Assembly: GCF_900198195.1 (NCBI RefSeq)
Contig: NZ_LT899436.1
Coordinates: 3,439,001-3,503,000 of the forward strand
Length of the DNA stretch: 64,000 nucleotides
Direction: 5' to 3'
Source: Tenacibaculum jejuense
Lineage (GTDB): Bacteria; Bacteroidota; Bacteroidia; Flavobacteriales; Flavobacteriaceae
Positions 46,661 to 54,772 of the stretch are shown here, one piece after another (positions within the stretch are counted from its first letter, which is position 1; each line of letters begins with the position of its first letter). A program made the translations under genes and the position numbers. The notes below the pieces were generated by a model. That model did not search any database and was not told the origin of the DNA. It saw only the letters and a list, made by a program, of their open reading frames with translations.

Positions 46661-46852
46661 TTAAATATATAAATGGCAATCGTCACACATTTTCACCTCT
46701 CCATAATATGTCTCTCTGTACTTGTGCAACGTTGCTATCGGAAGGAACAGAAAATACTTTTTTATATATGTTACTTTTGTAAGTAATCTTCCCATTTTGG
46801 GAGAAAACCTGTTTTCTAGCTTAGTTTTTCTTTTTATGTGTAGTAATTTCAT
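46661..46852 (-). CDS. possible small basic protein downstream of dps
   Basis: This 63-residue frame is very basic at its N-terminus and ends in a motif-like part, HKYRETYYGEVKMCDDCHLYI, with two Cys and a His. The C-terminal part looks selected, while the N-terminal 25 residues may not be translated; later Met codons offer shorter versions. An opposite-strand frame overlaps it and looks poorer. Lies 27 bases after the dps stop. Confidence 0.4.
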   Translation of the reverse strand: MKLLHIKRKTKLENRFSPKMGRLLTKVTYIKKYFLFLPIATLHKYRETYYGEVKMCDDCHLYI

Positions 46853-46879
46853 ATATTTTTTAAATTTTGTGGTTAGAAT

Positions 46880-47383
46880 CTATGCTAATACGATATCTGC
46901 TTTTAACTGAGATACTTTACTTTTTGTCCAAGCATTTAACATCCAACTTGTTTTTTCTAAATCTTTTACGTAGCCTCCAATTAAATCTATTGTTCCTTCA
47001 TCGCTTACTTTTTCTGCTTTTTTAATTACTACATTCATTTGATATAATAACTTCTTGTGATCTTCTAATAAAATTAAAATCATATCTCTATCGGTTTGAA
47101 ACGGAGATGTTTCTGAAATTGAAGATATTTTTAAGTATCTACTATATCTACTTACCGGGTGAAACTGTAATGTTAGTATTCGCTCTGCAATTTCATCTAT
47201 TTTTCCTCTTGCATCAGTATACATTTCTTCAAATTTCTCATGTAATTCAAAAAAGTTTTCTCCTACAATATTCCAGTGGAAATTTCTTAATTTTTGATAA
47301 TACACATGATAATCTGCTAACAATTGATTTAATTGTTTTGCTACTAGTAAATTTTCTTCTTTATTTCTTGTTAAATAATTCAT
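46880..47383 (-). CDS. dps: Dps-family ferritin-like DNA-protection protein
   Basis: Dps forms a 12-subunit shell that oxidises and stores iron and shields DNA in stress. In this 167-residue protein the ferroxidase residues are in place: His36 in NFHWN, His48 in ELHEKF, Asp63 and Glu67 in KIDEIAERI. The spacing matches known Dps proteins. The N-terminus lacks the Lys-rich DNA-binding tail of E. coli Dps. The upstream region holds duplicated hairpin elements that could form its leader. Confidence 0.92.
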   Translation of the reverse strand: MNYLTRNKEENLLVAKQLNQLLADYHVYYQKLRNFHWNIVGENFFELHEKFEEMYTDARGKIDEIAERILTLQFHPVSRYSRYLKISSISETSPFQTDRDMILILLEDHKKLLYQMNVVIKKAEKVSDEGTIDLIGGYVKDLEKTSWMLNAWTKSKVSQLKADIVLA

Positions 47384-47420
47384 TTCTTAAATGTTTTTGT
47401 AGCGATCATTGTAATAATGA

Positions 47421-47524
47421 TTGCTGATTCGTAATTCTTTTTGAAAAAGCTCTGCACTGAGTACAGAGCTTATGATAGAGTAATGGTATTTACTCCAATT
47501 GTCGGGGGAAACAAACTTTCTATG
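47421..47524. ncRNA. structured element, copy 1, upstream of dps
   Basis: Starting TTGCTGATTCG, it contains AAGCTCTG-N9-CAGAGCTT (47447-47471), GAGTAA/TTACTC and TTGT/ACAA hairpins. On the minus strand the first hairpin is followed by TTTTTC, like a terminator or attenuator about 60 bases before the dps start. Copy 2 lies 213 bases away. Confidence 0.45.
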
Positions 47525-47583
47525 TTGATAAAATCTTTATTGGTAAATAATTATTTTAATTGAATCCCTCTTCTTTCTGTTCA

Positions 47584-47638
47584 CAGCAAAAAGATTAAAT
47601 AATTAACAACACACGTACAACTTATAATCTTTTTGCTG
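47584..47638. repeat. 14-bp perfect inverted repeat between the two elements
   Basis: CAGCAAAAAGATTA (47584-47597) and TAATCTTTTTGCTG (47625-47638) are exact reverse complements separated by 27 bases. The right arm coincides with the start of structured element copy 2. Confidence 0.6.
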
Positions 47639-47735
47639 ATTTGTATTAGCTTTATAATGAGGCTCTGCACTGAATACAGAGCCTATTCTGGAGTAAGATT
47701 ACTCCGACGATTTGGGGAAAATCGAATGCTTTCTA
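47633..47735. ncRNA. structured element, copy 2
   Basis: It starts TTGCTGATTTG and holds three perfect hairpins: AGGCTCTG-N9-CAGAGCCT, GGAGTAA-GA-TTACTCC and CGATTT-GGGGA-AAATCG. The outer pairs of the first stem are G-C here but A-T in copy 1, and the third stem differs in sequence while pairing is kept. The direction of transcription is not clear. Confidence 0.45.
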
Positions 47736-47745
47736 ATCCCTTGCA

Positions 47746-48240
47746 CTAGTAAGTTAATATAAATTCGAATTCCTCTTCGCTATCGTCTAAAGCTGTAATT
47801 TTGAAATCTCTTTCATCCGTTAGTATAACTTCTCCTGTGAAATTTTCAATATTCTTAAATGAATCTGTATCTAACGAAATTCTTGTGGGTAACACAGTAC
47901 TTTGAGATAATAATGCGTTGTCTTTATTCAATCTATAAGAAATTAAATATGCATCATCATAATATTGATCTTGATCGTTATCTGTCATTACAATCTTTGT
48001 CACTTCAATAGGTGCTTCAACTCGATCTTGATTTAATTTGTAACGGTCTTTTTGATCAAACTTTACTTTTTCTTCTTTTAATGTGATTATTTTCACATTT
48101 CTGTGAATCCATTCACCATCTAAATAAACTTTTGTTTTTCCTTCCTCAACAGTTTTGATATAATCTGTTTTAATGACATCTTGTTGTGCAAACAAGAATC
48201 CTAAACTAAAAATTAATGCTGTTGTTAATACTTTTTTCAT
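47746..48240 (-). CDS. secreted protein of unknown function
   Basis: This 164-residue protein has a signal peptide (MKKVLTTALIFSLGFLFAQQ). The mature part is acidic and beta-rich, with MTDNDQDQYYDDAYLISYR in the middle. No family recognised. The 272 bases upstream hold a 6-bp hairpin and a 10-bp direct repeat that may control it. Confidence 0.7.
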   Translation of the reverse strand: MKKVLTTALIFSLGFLFAQQDVIKTDYIKTVEEGKTKVYLDGEWIHRNVKIITLKEEKVKFDQKDRYKLNQDRVEAPIEVTKIVMTDNDQDQYYDDAYLISYRLNKDNALLSQSTVLPTRISLDTDSFKNIENFTGEVILTDERDFKITALDDSEEEFEFILTY

Positions 48241-48360
48241 AATGTATGTGTTTTTAAGTTAGTAGTAACTTACTTTTTAGATGCTTACTAATTAACATCT
48301 GCATTTATGCTTTTAAACAAATACACTACAAAATTAGGGAGAGAGTTCCTTGCTTCTTTG

Positions 48361-48391
48361 CTCATTTGATTTCTTTATTAACTCATTTGAT
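48361..48391. promoter_or_regulatory. direct repeat CTCATTTGAT, 21 bases apart
   Basis: CTCATTTGAT occurs at 48361-48370 and 48382-48391, exactly two helical turns apart, between two divergent genes. This spacing is typical of AraC-type binding half-sites, and an AraC gene lies 0.3 kb away. Inferred operator. Confidence 0.35.
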
Positions 48392-48512
48392 AAACACAAA
48401 AAAACCTAGCTATCAAACCATTACAACAAATGATATGAGCTAATAAAAATTTCTTTTGTGATCATATGTATTCTTTTAATTCTTTAGCTTAAAAGAAATT
48501 AATTTATAGAAT

Positions 48513-48662
48513 ATGAGAAAAGTGAATAAATTTTTAAATATCAGAAGAAAACGATCTAAACCTATTAACCAGAAATATTATAAAGCCAATAACATTATAA
48601 TTATATTAGGTATAATTGCTTTGCTTGGTTTTATTGTATTGGGTGTTTTTTTAAGTTTTTAA
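48513..48662 (+). CDS. 49-residue single-pass membrane protein
   Basis: I found this short frame by hand: ATG at 48513, stop at 48660-48662. The N-terminal half is strongly basic (RKVNKFLNIRRKRSK) and the C-terminal half is one hydrophobic helix (IIIILGIIALLGFIVLGVFL). The charge pattern predicts the N-terminus inside. Its stop lies 3 bases from the convergent AraC stop. Family not recognised; real but unproven. Confidence 0.5.
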   Translation: MRKVNKFLNIRRKRSKPINQKYYKANNIIIILGIIALLGFIVLGVFLSF

Positions 48663-48665
48663 AAC

Positions 48666-49703
48666 TTAAGCAATTTTTATTTTAGACTCTTTTTTATTTT
48701 TCAAAAATTGACTAGGAGTTAAACCGTATTTTCGTTTAAAAATTTTAGAAAAGTAACTTCTACTACTAAAACCTATGGTATAAACTACTTGAGAAATATT
48801 ATAATCTGTATTGTTTAATAGATCTCTTGCTTTTTCTAAACGAACATGTCTTAAATATTCAATTACAGTTCTAGAAAATAATAATTTAAATCCTTCTTGA
48901 AGTTTTACTTGAGTAAGCCCGATTTCATTGGCCATTTGCTCTACAGTATAATCTTCAGAAACATCTTTTGTAATTTTCGCAGCTAACTTTCGAATTAATT
49001 TGATTTCTTTTTTGGTAAGATCTGTTACAATCTCTTTTTTCTTTTTAACATCTTTATTATGCTGTAACATGTGCTCAGATAAAATCTGATAAATAATTCC
49101 CTCCTTCATTAGGATACGAATCATTCCTTTTTGCTTTATCTTATTTAGCCTCTTTACAAGGTTAGACAACTTTAAATTATATGTTCCGAAATAAGCAAAG
49201 GTGTTTTCATGTTGTTTATCATGAAAAACTTCATATAGTTTTTGATTCAAAATTGAAGCATCATTTAGCCTCTTTTTTATAAATTCTTTTCTACTTACTT
49301 GAACTAAATTGATGAAGACTTTTACATTTTTTTCAAAGTATCCGTAATTATATCCTCCTTTTTTACTTGTTATAATTACTGGTTGAAATTGATCTACTTT
49401 TCGTTTAATATCTTCCAACTCGAATCGATGTAAGGAATATCCTTCTAAAGTATAAACGAAATGAATAGGGTTATACATGGTTGTATCCATTATTAAATGA
49501 ATATCATCAAAGAAAGTGATATCATATTCTAAAAGGCTTCCTCCCCACTCAAAAGTTATGAAAGTAATTTTACCAAAAGCTTTATCATTATTGACACTTA
49601 AGATATATTCTCCCCATCTTTCTGTAATTTCTCCTCCAATTACTTCTTGAATTTGTTGTACAGTTCCTTCTGTTGTCGTAGCAGTAATATGAATTTTTTT
49701 CAT
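48666..49703 (-). CDS. AraC-family transcriptional regulator
   Basis: This 345-residue protein has an N-terminal sensing region without a recognised fold (residues 1-230) and a C-terminal AraC double helix-turn-helix (YTVEQMANEIGLTQVKLQEGF, YTIGFSSRSYFSKIFKRKYGLTPSQF). I chose the ATG at 49703 over an in-frame TTG at 49721, because a TATATTTG promoter at 49730-49723 places the transcript start between the two. It is codirectional with the GbsR cluster. Confidence 0.88.
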   Translation of the reverse strand: MKKIHITATTTEGTVQQIQEVIGGEITERWGEYILSVNNDKAFGKITFITFEWGGSLLEYDITFFDDIHLIMDTTMYNPIHFVYTLEGYSLHRFELEDIKRKVDQFQPVIITSKKGGYNYGYFEKNVKVFINLVQVSRKEFIKKRLNDASILNQKLYEVFHDKQHENTFAYFGTYNLKLSNLVKRLNKIKQKGMIRILMKEGIIYQILSEHMLQHNKDVKKKKEIVTDLTKKEIKLIRKLAAKITKDVSEDYTVEQMANEIGLTQVKLQEGFKLLFSRTVIEYLRHVRLEKARDLLNNTDYNISQVVYTIGFSSRSYFSKIFKRKYGLTPSQFLKNKKESKIKIA

Positions 49704-49722
49704 GTTCAAGTATAAACTCAAA

Positions 49723-49730
49723 CAAATATA
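49723..49730 (-). promoter_or_regulatory. -7 element of the AraC gene
   Basis: Minus strand TATATTTG, a perfect TAnnTTTG, directly after the DUF2071 stop and 19 bases before the AraC ATG. It gives the AraC gene its own start site within the cluster. Confidence 0.5.
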
Positions 49731-50450
49731 TTAAATATAGTCTACTATAGAACGTTTTCCTTCCACAGAAACTTCTGATCCTTCTAATAAAAATATGGAT
49801 GTTGGTTTTTCGTCTTTTAGAAACTCAAAATCATCTCCATAATTTGCTTTAAAATCAACCTCTATTTCTGAACTAATTACCGGATAAAACTGCCACGTTG
49901 GGTGTTTTACTTCATATTCTGTAGTTGTTTTTGTCCCTTTGTCAGAATATCCCCAATAATGTTCAGCAATAAATTCTATCTCAGAATTTGGTGAAATTTC
50001 TTGTTGCTCAGTTGTAGTTTTTACAGCAATACGATTCCACTTTTTATGTTTTTTCCATTTATACTCTACATTTATCTTTTCTTCAGTAATATTCCAATGA
50101 TGTTGCATTGGCAACGTCTCGTAATGTTCATTATAAATTGTATTTGCAACAAAAGTAATTGCTGATTTTGGTACAATTTCTTTAATAAAAACAACACCTC
50201 TTTTTGTTTCTCCTTCGTGTTCTCTTTTTACATAGAATCTAAGATTTACTTCTTCGAAATTAACATGAAAAGGAACTTTTATACCTAACAATTTCGTGTT
50301 TAAAAACATAAAACCAACTACACTTACATAGCATTTACCTTCAAAAAAATCTAACAATGTTCCTTTAGGTACATATGGTTCTAATATTTCTGGATTAATT
50401 GCATAATTAATCATAACTAACTTTCGCCATTCTGCTTTTAAAAAACTCAT
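49731..50450 (-). CDS. DUF2071 (YqjF-like) protein
   Basis: This 239-residue soluble protein shows the DUF2071 pattern: AEWRKLVMINYAINPEIL, VSVVGFMFLNTKLLGIKVPFH, FEEVNLRFYVKR and RGVVFIKEIVP. The fold is related to acetoacetate decarboxylase; biochemical function is not known. Its start overlaps the preceding membrane gene by 4 bases, so they are co-translated. It is the last gene of the GbsR cluster. Confidence 0.88.
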   Translation of the reverse strand: MSFLKAEWRKLVMINYAINPEILEPYVPKGTLLDFFEGKCYVSVVGFMFLNTKLLGIKVPFHVNFEEVNLRFYVKREHEGETKRGVVFIKEIVPKSAITFVANTIYNEHYETLPMQHHWNITEEKINVEYKWKKHKKWNRIAVKTTTEQQEISPNSEIEFIAEHYWGYSDKGTKTTTEYEVKHPTWQFYPVISSEIEVDFKANYGDDFEFLKDEKPTSIFLLEGSEVSVEGKRSIVDYI

Positions 50451-50845
50451 ATTTCTTGTTTTTCTAATTTATAAAGACACTCTATTAAATACGTGAAAAA
50501 TAGAGCTAAAATAATAGGTATCGCTGTTAAAATATATCCTAAAAAATCGATATTAAATGGGATAGATTCTGCTGTAAAATAGAGAATAAAACATACTAAA
50601 AAATATATTCCAACTGAATTCGTGTAATAGTTGATTCTTTTGTAACTTTTTTGATCTTCTTCTTTGATTACGTAGTAAAGATTAATTCCTGCTATAACTT
50701 GAAATATTCCTAAAGGAATAGCTAATACTAAGCTCCAAACAGCATATTCAAACAGTGAGAAAAATAGTCCAATAAGTAATGAACCAAAAATTAACAGCAT
50801 AAAAACTCTATTTAACCATGTAGTTATTACAATTGTTTTATTCAT
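50447..50845 (-). CDS. four-helix membrane protein, paralogue 3 of the cluster
   Basis: This 132-residue protein has four predicted helices. The pattern WLNRVFMLLIFGSLLIGLFF, AIPLGIFQVIAGINLYY and IPIILALFFTYLIECL aligns with the proteins encoded at 53845 and 54795: each starts with an INR block, has a LG-x-x-Q in helix 2 and ends in a Leu-Glu. I do not recognise a named family. It overlaps DUF2071 by 4 bases. Confidence 0.7.
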   Translation of the reverse strand: MNKTIVITTWLNRVFMLLIFGSLLIGLFFSLFEYAVWSLVLAIPLGIFQVIAGINLYYVIKEEDQKSYKRINYYTNSVGIYFLVCFILYFTAESIPFNIDFLGYILTAIPIILALFFTYLIECLYKLEKQEI

Positions 50846-50853
50846 ACTTCAAA

Positions 50854-51327
50854 TTATGTTATAATTTCCTTCCATTTTCCAGACTCAGCATAAGATTTTA
50901 TTGTATGATTTCTTTCTATTAAAAAACGCGTCATATACTTTTCCATGAAAAGATAATCGACAAACTTTCCTAGTATTCCCAAAGGTGAAATATACTCCAT
51001 AACATCTACTAACAAAGTAGTATTATTTTGGTATGAGAAAAAATGTTCGTGCCTAAATTTTTTAAAAGCTCCTTTTATCATTTTGTCTGCAAAATAGCTC
51101 GATGGAACACATCCTGTAATTTTAGATGTAAAATTCTGATAAACTCCTAAATGTTTTGCTCGCCAAGTAACAGTTTCTCCTAATTCTATTAATCCTGATT
51201 TCCTTCCTGCTACTACTCTTTCGTTTGTTTCTTGAGTTGAAATTTTATGCAACTCGATACTTCTTGATAAATCGAAAACTAATTGTTTCGGTGCTTTTAT
51301 TTTAGTGAATAACATGATTGTTGGCAT
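50854..51327 (-). CDS. SRPBCC-fold (START-like) ligand-binding protein
   Basis: This 157-residue protein starts with an IKAPKQLVFDLSRSIELHK block, typical of SRPBCC proteins that act as a separate cell-division-like cyclase/lipid-binding cup. Later blocks VTWRAKHLGVYQNFTSKI and DVMEYISPLGILGKFVDYLFMEKYM are also typical of the family often encoded beside TIGR01777 SDR proteins. It probably binds a hydrophobic ligand in the cytoplasm. Confidence 0.85.
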   Translation of the reverse strand: MPTIMLFTKIKAPKQLVFDLSRSIELHKISTQETNERVVAGRKSGLIELGETVTWRAKHLGVYQNFTSKITGCVPSSYFADKMIKGAFKKFRHEHFFSYQNNTTLLVDVMEYISPLGILGKFVDYLFMEKYMTRFLIERNHTIKSYAESGKWKEIIT

Positions 51328-51376
51328 AATTTTATTTTTAATTGTTCAACTTCTATTTACTTCTTTTCTTATTTCA

Positions 51377-52270
51377 TCATATTTTAAATTCGTAAAAATT
51401 ATCTGTTTGAAATTGAAATCCTAAATCCAATAATTTTTTCGGATACACATTTCTACTTTTTAATAATAATTCTGTTTCTGTTCCAATAAATTTTGCTCCT
51501 AATTTTAACATCCATTTTGGTGATGGTAAACCCAGAGGAACTTTTAATTTTTGTCTTAATTCTTTTTGAAATACTTCATTCTCAATTGGATTTGGAACAC
51601 ACAGATTATAAACTCCCGATTTTTGAGTGATTAAAAAATTTATAGCATTTATATAATCTTGCTCTGAAATCCAACTGATAAATTGTTTTCCATCACCTTG
51701 CTTTCCTCCTAATCCTAATTTTGTCATTCTTTTCATTATCGGAAATGCTCCTCCTTTATTTCCAATAACAATTGATGTTCTTGTAATTATCTTTTTAGTT
51801 TTTGGTAATTCAAAAGCATTAAAAACTTGTTCCCATTTCTTGCATACATCCATAGAAAAATCGATTCCTATTTCTCCTTCGTCTTCAGTCATTAATTTAT
51901 CCTTTGAATGTCTGTAAATCGTTGCTGAAGAAGACTGAATAAAAACTTTAGGTGGAAACTTTAGCTCTTGGATAACTTCACATAATACTTTTGTACTTTC
52001 TAATCTGCTTGAGTAAATTTCAGCTTTATTTTTAGCTGTATATCTACAATTTACCGATTTGCCTGTTAAGTTGATTAATAGATCTGTGTTTTCTAAAAAG
52101 TTAGTCCAATAACCTTTTGTTTTTCCATCCCATTGTAAGTAGTTTACATTTTCAACATTTAATTGTTGTGTTCTAGTTAAAATGTAAATCTGATTTTCTT
52201 TCTTTTTTCTATAGTATTCGGTAAGCAACTTCCCCAAATATCCAGCTCCTCCAGCGATAACGATTTTCAT
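51377..52270 (-). CDS. TIGR01777-family NAD(P)-dependent epimerase/SDR
   Basis: This 297-residue protein starts with the Rossmann motif IVIAGGAGYLGKLL. It has NLTGKSVNCRYTAKNKAEIYSSRLEST, the signature of the YfcH/TIGR01777 group, then IQSSSATIYRH, RTSIVIGNKGGAFP and ISWISEQDYINAINFL. The normal Tyr-x-x-x-Lys is not conserved, as usual in this group. These proteins are often found with SRPBCC proteins and with photolyases; no photolyase is seen here. Confidence 0.92.
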   Translation of the reverse strand: MKIVIAGGAGYLGKLLTEYYRKKKENQIYILTRTQQLNVENVNYLQWDGKTKGYWTNFLENTDLLINLTGKSVNCRYTAKNKAEIYSSRLESTKVLCEVIQELKFPPKVFIQSSSATIYRHSKDKLMTEDEGEIGIDFSMDVCKKWEQVFNAFELPKTKKIITRTSIVIGNKGGAFPIMKRMTKLGLGGKQGDGKQFISWISEQDYINAINFLITQKSGVYNLCVPNPIENEVFQKELRQKLKVPLGLPSPKWMLKLGAKFIGTETELLLKSRNVYPKKLLDLGFQFQTDNFYEFKI

Positions 52271-52278
52271 AACTAACC

Positions 52279-52650
52279 CTAATTTTGTGTTCTTAAATTT
52301 TCTCTTTTACTTGCTTTTCTTCCTTTTAAAAAGAACATGATAAATACAATCATTACTACACCTAAATAGACTGAAAAACCTCCAATTTTTGCACTTAATG
52401 TTTCTACTAAATCTTTGTAATCTGTTAGCGAATAAATTTTAATGATTTTTAACGCAAAACCAATGTTTACCAAATAGAAACCAATTTTAAATAACTTATT
52501 GGTTGCCATAGCTATTTCTTGTTGCTGATTGAAAATATCTAGCATAAAAATTTTACTGTTTTTAAATAAATGTTGCGAAACAAAAGTTGTTAATCCTGTA
52601 CTGATTGGTAAGTAAATAGCGTAGGCGATTAATATTAATGTTGTACTCAT
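52279..52650 (-). CDS. small membrane protein, paralogous to its upstream neighbour
   Basis: This 123-residue protein has three or four helices and a basic C-terminus. It aligns along its length with the 116-residue protein encoded just upstream (shared Y-x-x-N-x-G block in helix 2, and L-x-E-x-x-x-K before the last helix). The two overlap by 4 bases, so they are co-translated and may form a heterodimer. Confidence 0.65.
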   Translation of the reverse strand: MSTTLILIAYAIYLPISTGLTTFVSQHLFKNSKIFMLDIFNQQQEIAMATNKLFKIGFYLVNIGFALKIIKIYSLTDYKDLVETLSAKIGGFSVYLGVVMIVFIMFFLKGRKASKRENLRTQN

Positions 52651-52997
52651 AATGACTTGTTTTTAAATTGTTTGTGATATATATAAATTGTGGTTAAATT
52701 AATTCCGTGTAAAAAGGCAATCAGTAATAAAATAAAACTCAATCGCTTTGTTATTTCTTCTATTAATTGTTGGATTGTCTCTATGTTATTTAATGAATTC
52801 AGTGTAAAAATTACGATGCCTAAATTCAAAACATAATAGGCTGTTCTTAAAACATTATTAATTCCATTTGCGAAGTTTAAATCATTTGGAAAAAAATTAG
52901 TGATGTATGTTTTTCCGTTTTGATAACATTCATTTCCAACATAAACTATGGTAATTCCAGAGATGAGGATGTAAACTATGTAGGTTACAATATCCAT
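52647..52997 (-). CDS. small membrane protein, paralogous to its downstream neighbour
   Basis: This 116-residue protein has three or four helices (ILISGITIVYVG, TAYYVLNLGIVIFTL, LSFILLLIAFLHGINLT). It lies 4 bases after the DCC-family gene. No family recognised. See its paralogue encoded at 52279-52650. Confidence 0.65.
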   Translation of the reverse strand: MDIVTYIVYILISGITIVYVGNECYQNGKTYITNFFPNDLNFANGINNVLRTAYYVLNLGIVIFTLNSLNNIETIQQLIEEITKRLSFILLLIAFLHGINLTTIYIYHKQFKNKSL

Positions 52998-53001
52998 AGG
53001 A

Positions 53002-53823
53002 TTATACGTTTAAGATGAAAAATAAAATAATCACTCTGTATCCGATCCAAGTCCAACTTAAATAACTTGGTAACTCTAATAATTTGATTCTTCTTTTATG
53101 TTCAAAAAACATGAAACCAACCACTCCAGAAAAAGCAAATAAGATTAACCATTGTGGAAAACTGATCATACTGTTTAGTAACATGAGTTGGAACAACCCA
53201 ATACAGCCCATTAAAGAAACAGTAATGATGTTTCCGACGTAATTCAAAATGGTTTTAGAATCTTTATTGATTACAAAAACGACTTGAGAGATGATTAAAC
53301 CTAATGCCAACCAAATTTCTCTTATAAAACTTGCTTTTGGTAATGCTTGAATTATATGTGAAAACTGAAATAAGGTTATTGAAGTTATTAAAGTTCCTAA
53401 AACAATAAATAATAATCTGTATTTCACATTGAAACTTGGAATACATTCCAATTCTTCTGATTCTTTTTTATCTGAAGGGATAATTACTTTTCTATTGTAA
53501 GAAATTAAAGAATATAACTTTGATAATCCGTATTTAATAGGCTTGAAGTTTCCTATTTTTTCTACAATTGGAAATGAGTTCCCTATTACTTTTAATAAAC
53601 TATCGATACCATAAGTCACTTGTTTATTTTCTCTATCAATTAAAGCTATTTCGTTTACAGCTCGTTTTATATCTACAAATGATTTCTCTTTTGATGTGAT
53701 TTTCTCAAATGATTTTCTTCCTTCTGTATCTAACATTTTAGCCTTAATAAAAGCCCTAGTGTACAAATTACATAACGGACAATCGGTATCGTATAATAAT
53801 GTATGTTGATTTAAAGTTTTCAT
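53002..53823 (-). CDS. DCC-family thiol protein fused to a membrane domain
   Basis: This 273-residue protein has an N-terminal DCC (DUF393) domain with Cys15-Pro-Leu-Cys18 in YDTDCPLCNLY, a thioredoxin-like CxxC. Residues about 130-270 form five or six membrane helices. DCC proteins are proposed thiol-disulfide oxidoreductases; the membrane half may accept electrons or anchor it. The palindrome at 53826-53843 lies 2 bases before the start codon. Confidence 0.85.
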   Translation of the reverse strand: MKTLNQHTLLYDTDCPLCNLYTRAFIKAKMLDTEGRKSFEKITSKEKSFVDIKRAVNEIALIDRENKQVTYGIDSLLKVIGNSFPIVEKIGNFKPIKYGLSKLYSLISYNRKVIIPSDKKESEELECIPSFNVKYRLLFIVLGTLITSITLFQFSHIIQALPKASFIREIWLALGLIISQVVFVINKDSKTILNYVGNIITVSLMGCIGLFQLMLLNSMISFPQWLILFAFSGVVGFMFFEHKRRIKLLELPSYLSWTWIGYRVIILFFILNV

Positions 53824-53825
53824 AT

Positions 53826-53843
53826 TTTCAAAAATTATTGAAA
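53826..53843. promoter_or_regulatory. palindrome TTTCAA-N6-TTGAAA, site 1
   Basis: This 18-base site fills the gap between two genes and sits 2 bases before the DCC start codon. It differs from site 2 at one base and is identical to site 3. Probable operator for the GbsR-type regulator (inference). Confidence 0.55.
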
Positions 53844-53844
53844 G

Positions 53845-54192
53845 TTAATAGTCAAATTTTTTTAGCTCTAAAAATGCTGTTACACTGTAAGCTAAAAAGA
53901 TGGGGAATCCAAAGAGAATTGGATTCGCTAAATAGGTTTGGGAAATAATACTATATACTTCTGACCAAAAAATAAAATAAGTGATTACTATCAATAAATA
54001 ACTCCCTATAAAATATTTACTCTTAATTTTAAGCACTTCCCACTGAATTCCTTGTGATATACAATATAATAATTGTACAAATCCTAGTGGTATAGCAAAC
54101 AAAGCTGCAAAACCTAAATTGTTACGATCAAAAATACCAGTAAGTAATAAAATCGTAAAAACTAACATTAGTATTCTGTTTATATGTTTCAT
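53845..54192 (-). CDS. four-helix membrane protein, paralogue 2 of the cluster
   Basis: This 115-residue protein has four helices (INRILMLVFTILLLTGIF, AIPLGFVQLLYCISQG, YLLIVITYFIFWS, PIFLAYSVTAFLEL). It shares its pattern with proteins 54795 and 50447. A palindrome (54195-54212) sits 2 bases before its start. Family not recognised. Confidence 0.7.
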   Translation of the reverse strand: MKHINRILMLVFTILLLTGIFDRNNLGFAALFAIPLGFVQLLYCISQGIQWEVLKIKSKYFIGSYLLIVITYFIFWSEVYSIISQTYLANPILFGFPIFLAYSVTAFLELKKFDY

Positions 54193-54194
54193 AG

Positions 54195-54212
54195 TTTCAG
54201 AAATTATTGAAA
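54195..54212. promoter_or_regulatory. palindrome TTTCAG-N6-TTGAAA, site 2
   Basis: Same position relative to the start codon as site 1 (2 bases), one base different within 18. It lies in the 38-base gap after the GbsR gene. Confidence 0.55.
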
Positions 54213-54230
54213 GTTTGTTTTTAAATTTTT

Positions 54231-54737
54231 TTATTTTTTAATCAATCTTGTAAAATTAGATAGCAACCAGTGCTCGTCTGCTTTAATTGCCTTTTCTAAT
54301 AAACCGTTAAACATACCTGTTACTGATAAAATATCCTTCATCAATTTTCTAAAAACCTCAGCATCTTCAGAATCTTCACTTACATCGTTTTGTAATTCCT
54401 CTAAGACTTTTAATACAGGTTCGATCTCTCTTTTTTTGCGTTCTTTGGTTACTTGTTTAAATAGTTCCCAAATATCTTTATCGGCAACGAAAAACTCTTT
54501 ACGCTCCCCTACTACAAACTCTTTTCTTACAATTCCCCAATCGATTAATGCACGAACATTCATGTTTACATTTCCGCGGGAAATTTTTAAAGCTTCCATA
54601 ATCTCATCGGCAGATAAAGCTTTATTTGTCGCCAATAATAACGCATGTACTTGAGCCATAGTTTTATTTATTCCCCAACTTGTTGCTAAACTACCCCAAG
54701 TTTGTATGTACTTTATTTTTGCGTCTTCTAACTTCAT
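54231..54737 (-). CDS. GbsR/MarR-family transcriptional regulator
   Basis: This 168-residue protein has the winged helix block ALLLATNKALSADEIMEALKISRGNVNMNVRALIDWGIVRKE (residues about 28-72), matching the GbsR type. A long helical dimerisation part follows. It has a strong promoter whose -33 region lies inside palindrome site 3, so it is probably autoregulated. Two further sites downstream suggest control of the membrane protein and DCC genes. Confidence 0.9.
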   Translation of the reverse strand: MKLEDAKIKYIQTWGSLATSWGINKTMAQVHALLLATNKALSADEIMEALKISRGNVNMNVRALIDWGIVRKEFVVGERKEFFVADKDIWELFKQVTKERKKREIEPVLKVLEELQNDVSEDSEDAEVFRKLMKDILSVTGMFNGLLEKAIKADEHWLLSNFTRLIKK

Positions 54738-54741
54738 GAGA

Positions 54742-54772
54742 CAAATATATAGATATTTTCTAAACTTTCAAA
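54742..54772 (-). promoter_or_regulatory. promoter of the GbsR gene
   Basis: Minus strand TTTG (54772-54769), 19-base spacer, TATATTTG (54749-54742): one of the best promoters in the window. Only 4 bases separate it from the ATG, so the message is nearly leaderless. Confidence 0.7.

Noticed and set aside
46722..46910. Plus-strand open frame overlapping the small gene and the end of dps
   Set aside because: It runs into dps on the opposite strand, is Phe/Asn-rich and has no recognisable signal or motif; the minus-strand frame is the better though still uncertain candidate.
48256..48272. TAAGTT-AGTAGT-AACTTA hairpin before the secreted protein gene as a riboswitch
   Set aside because: Only 6 bp of AT-rich stem and no extended structure; likely to arise by chance in this base composition.
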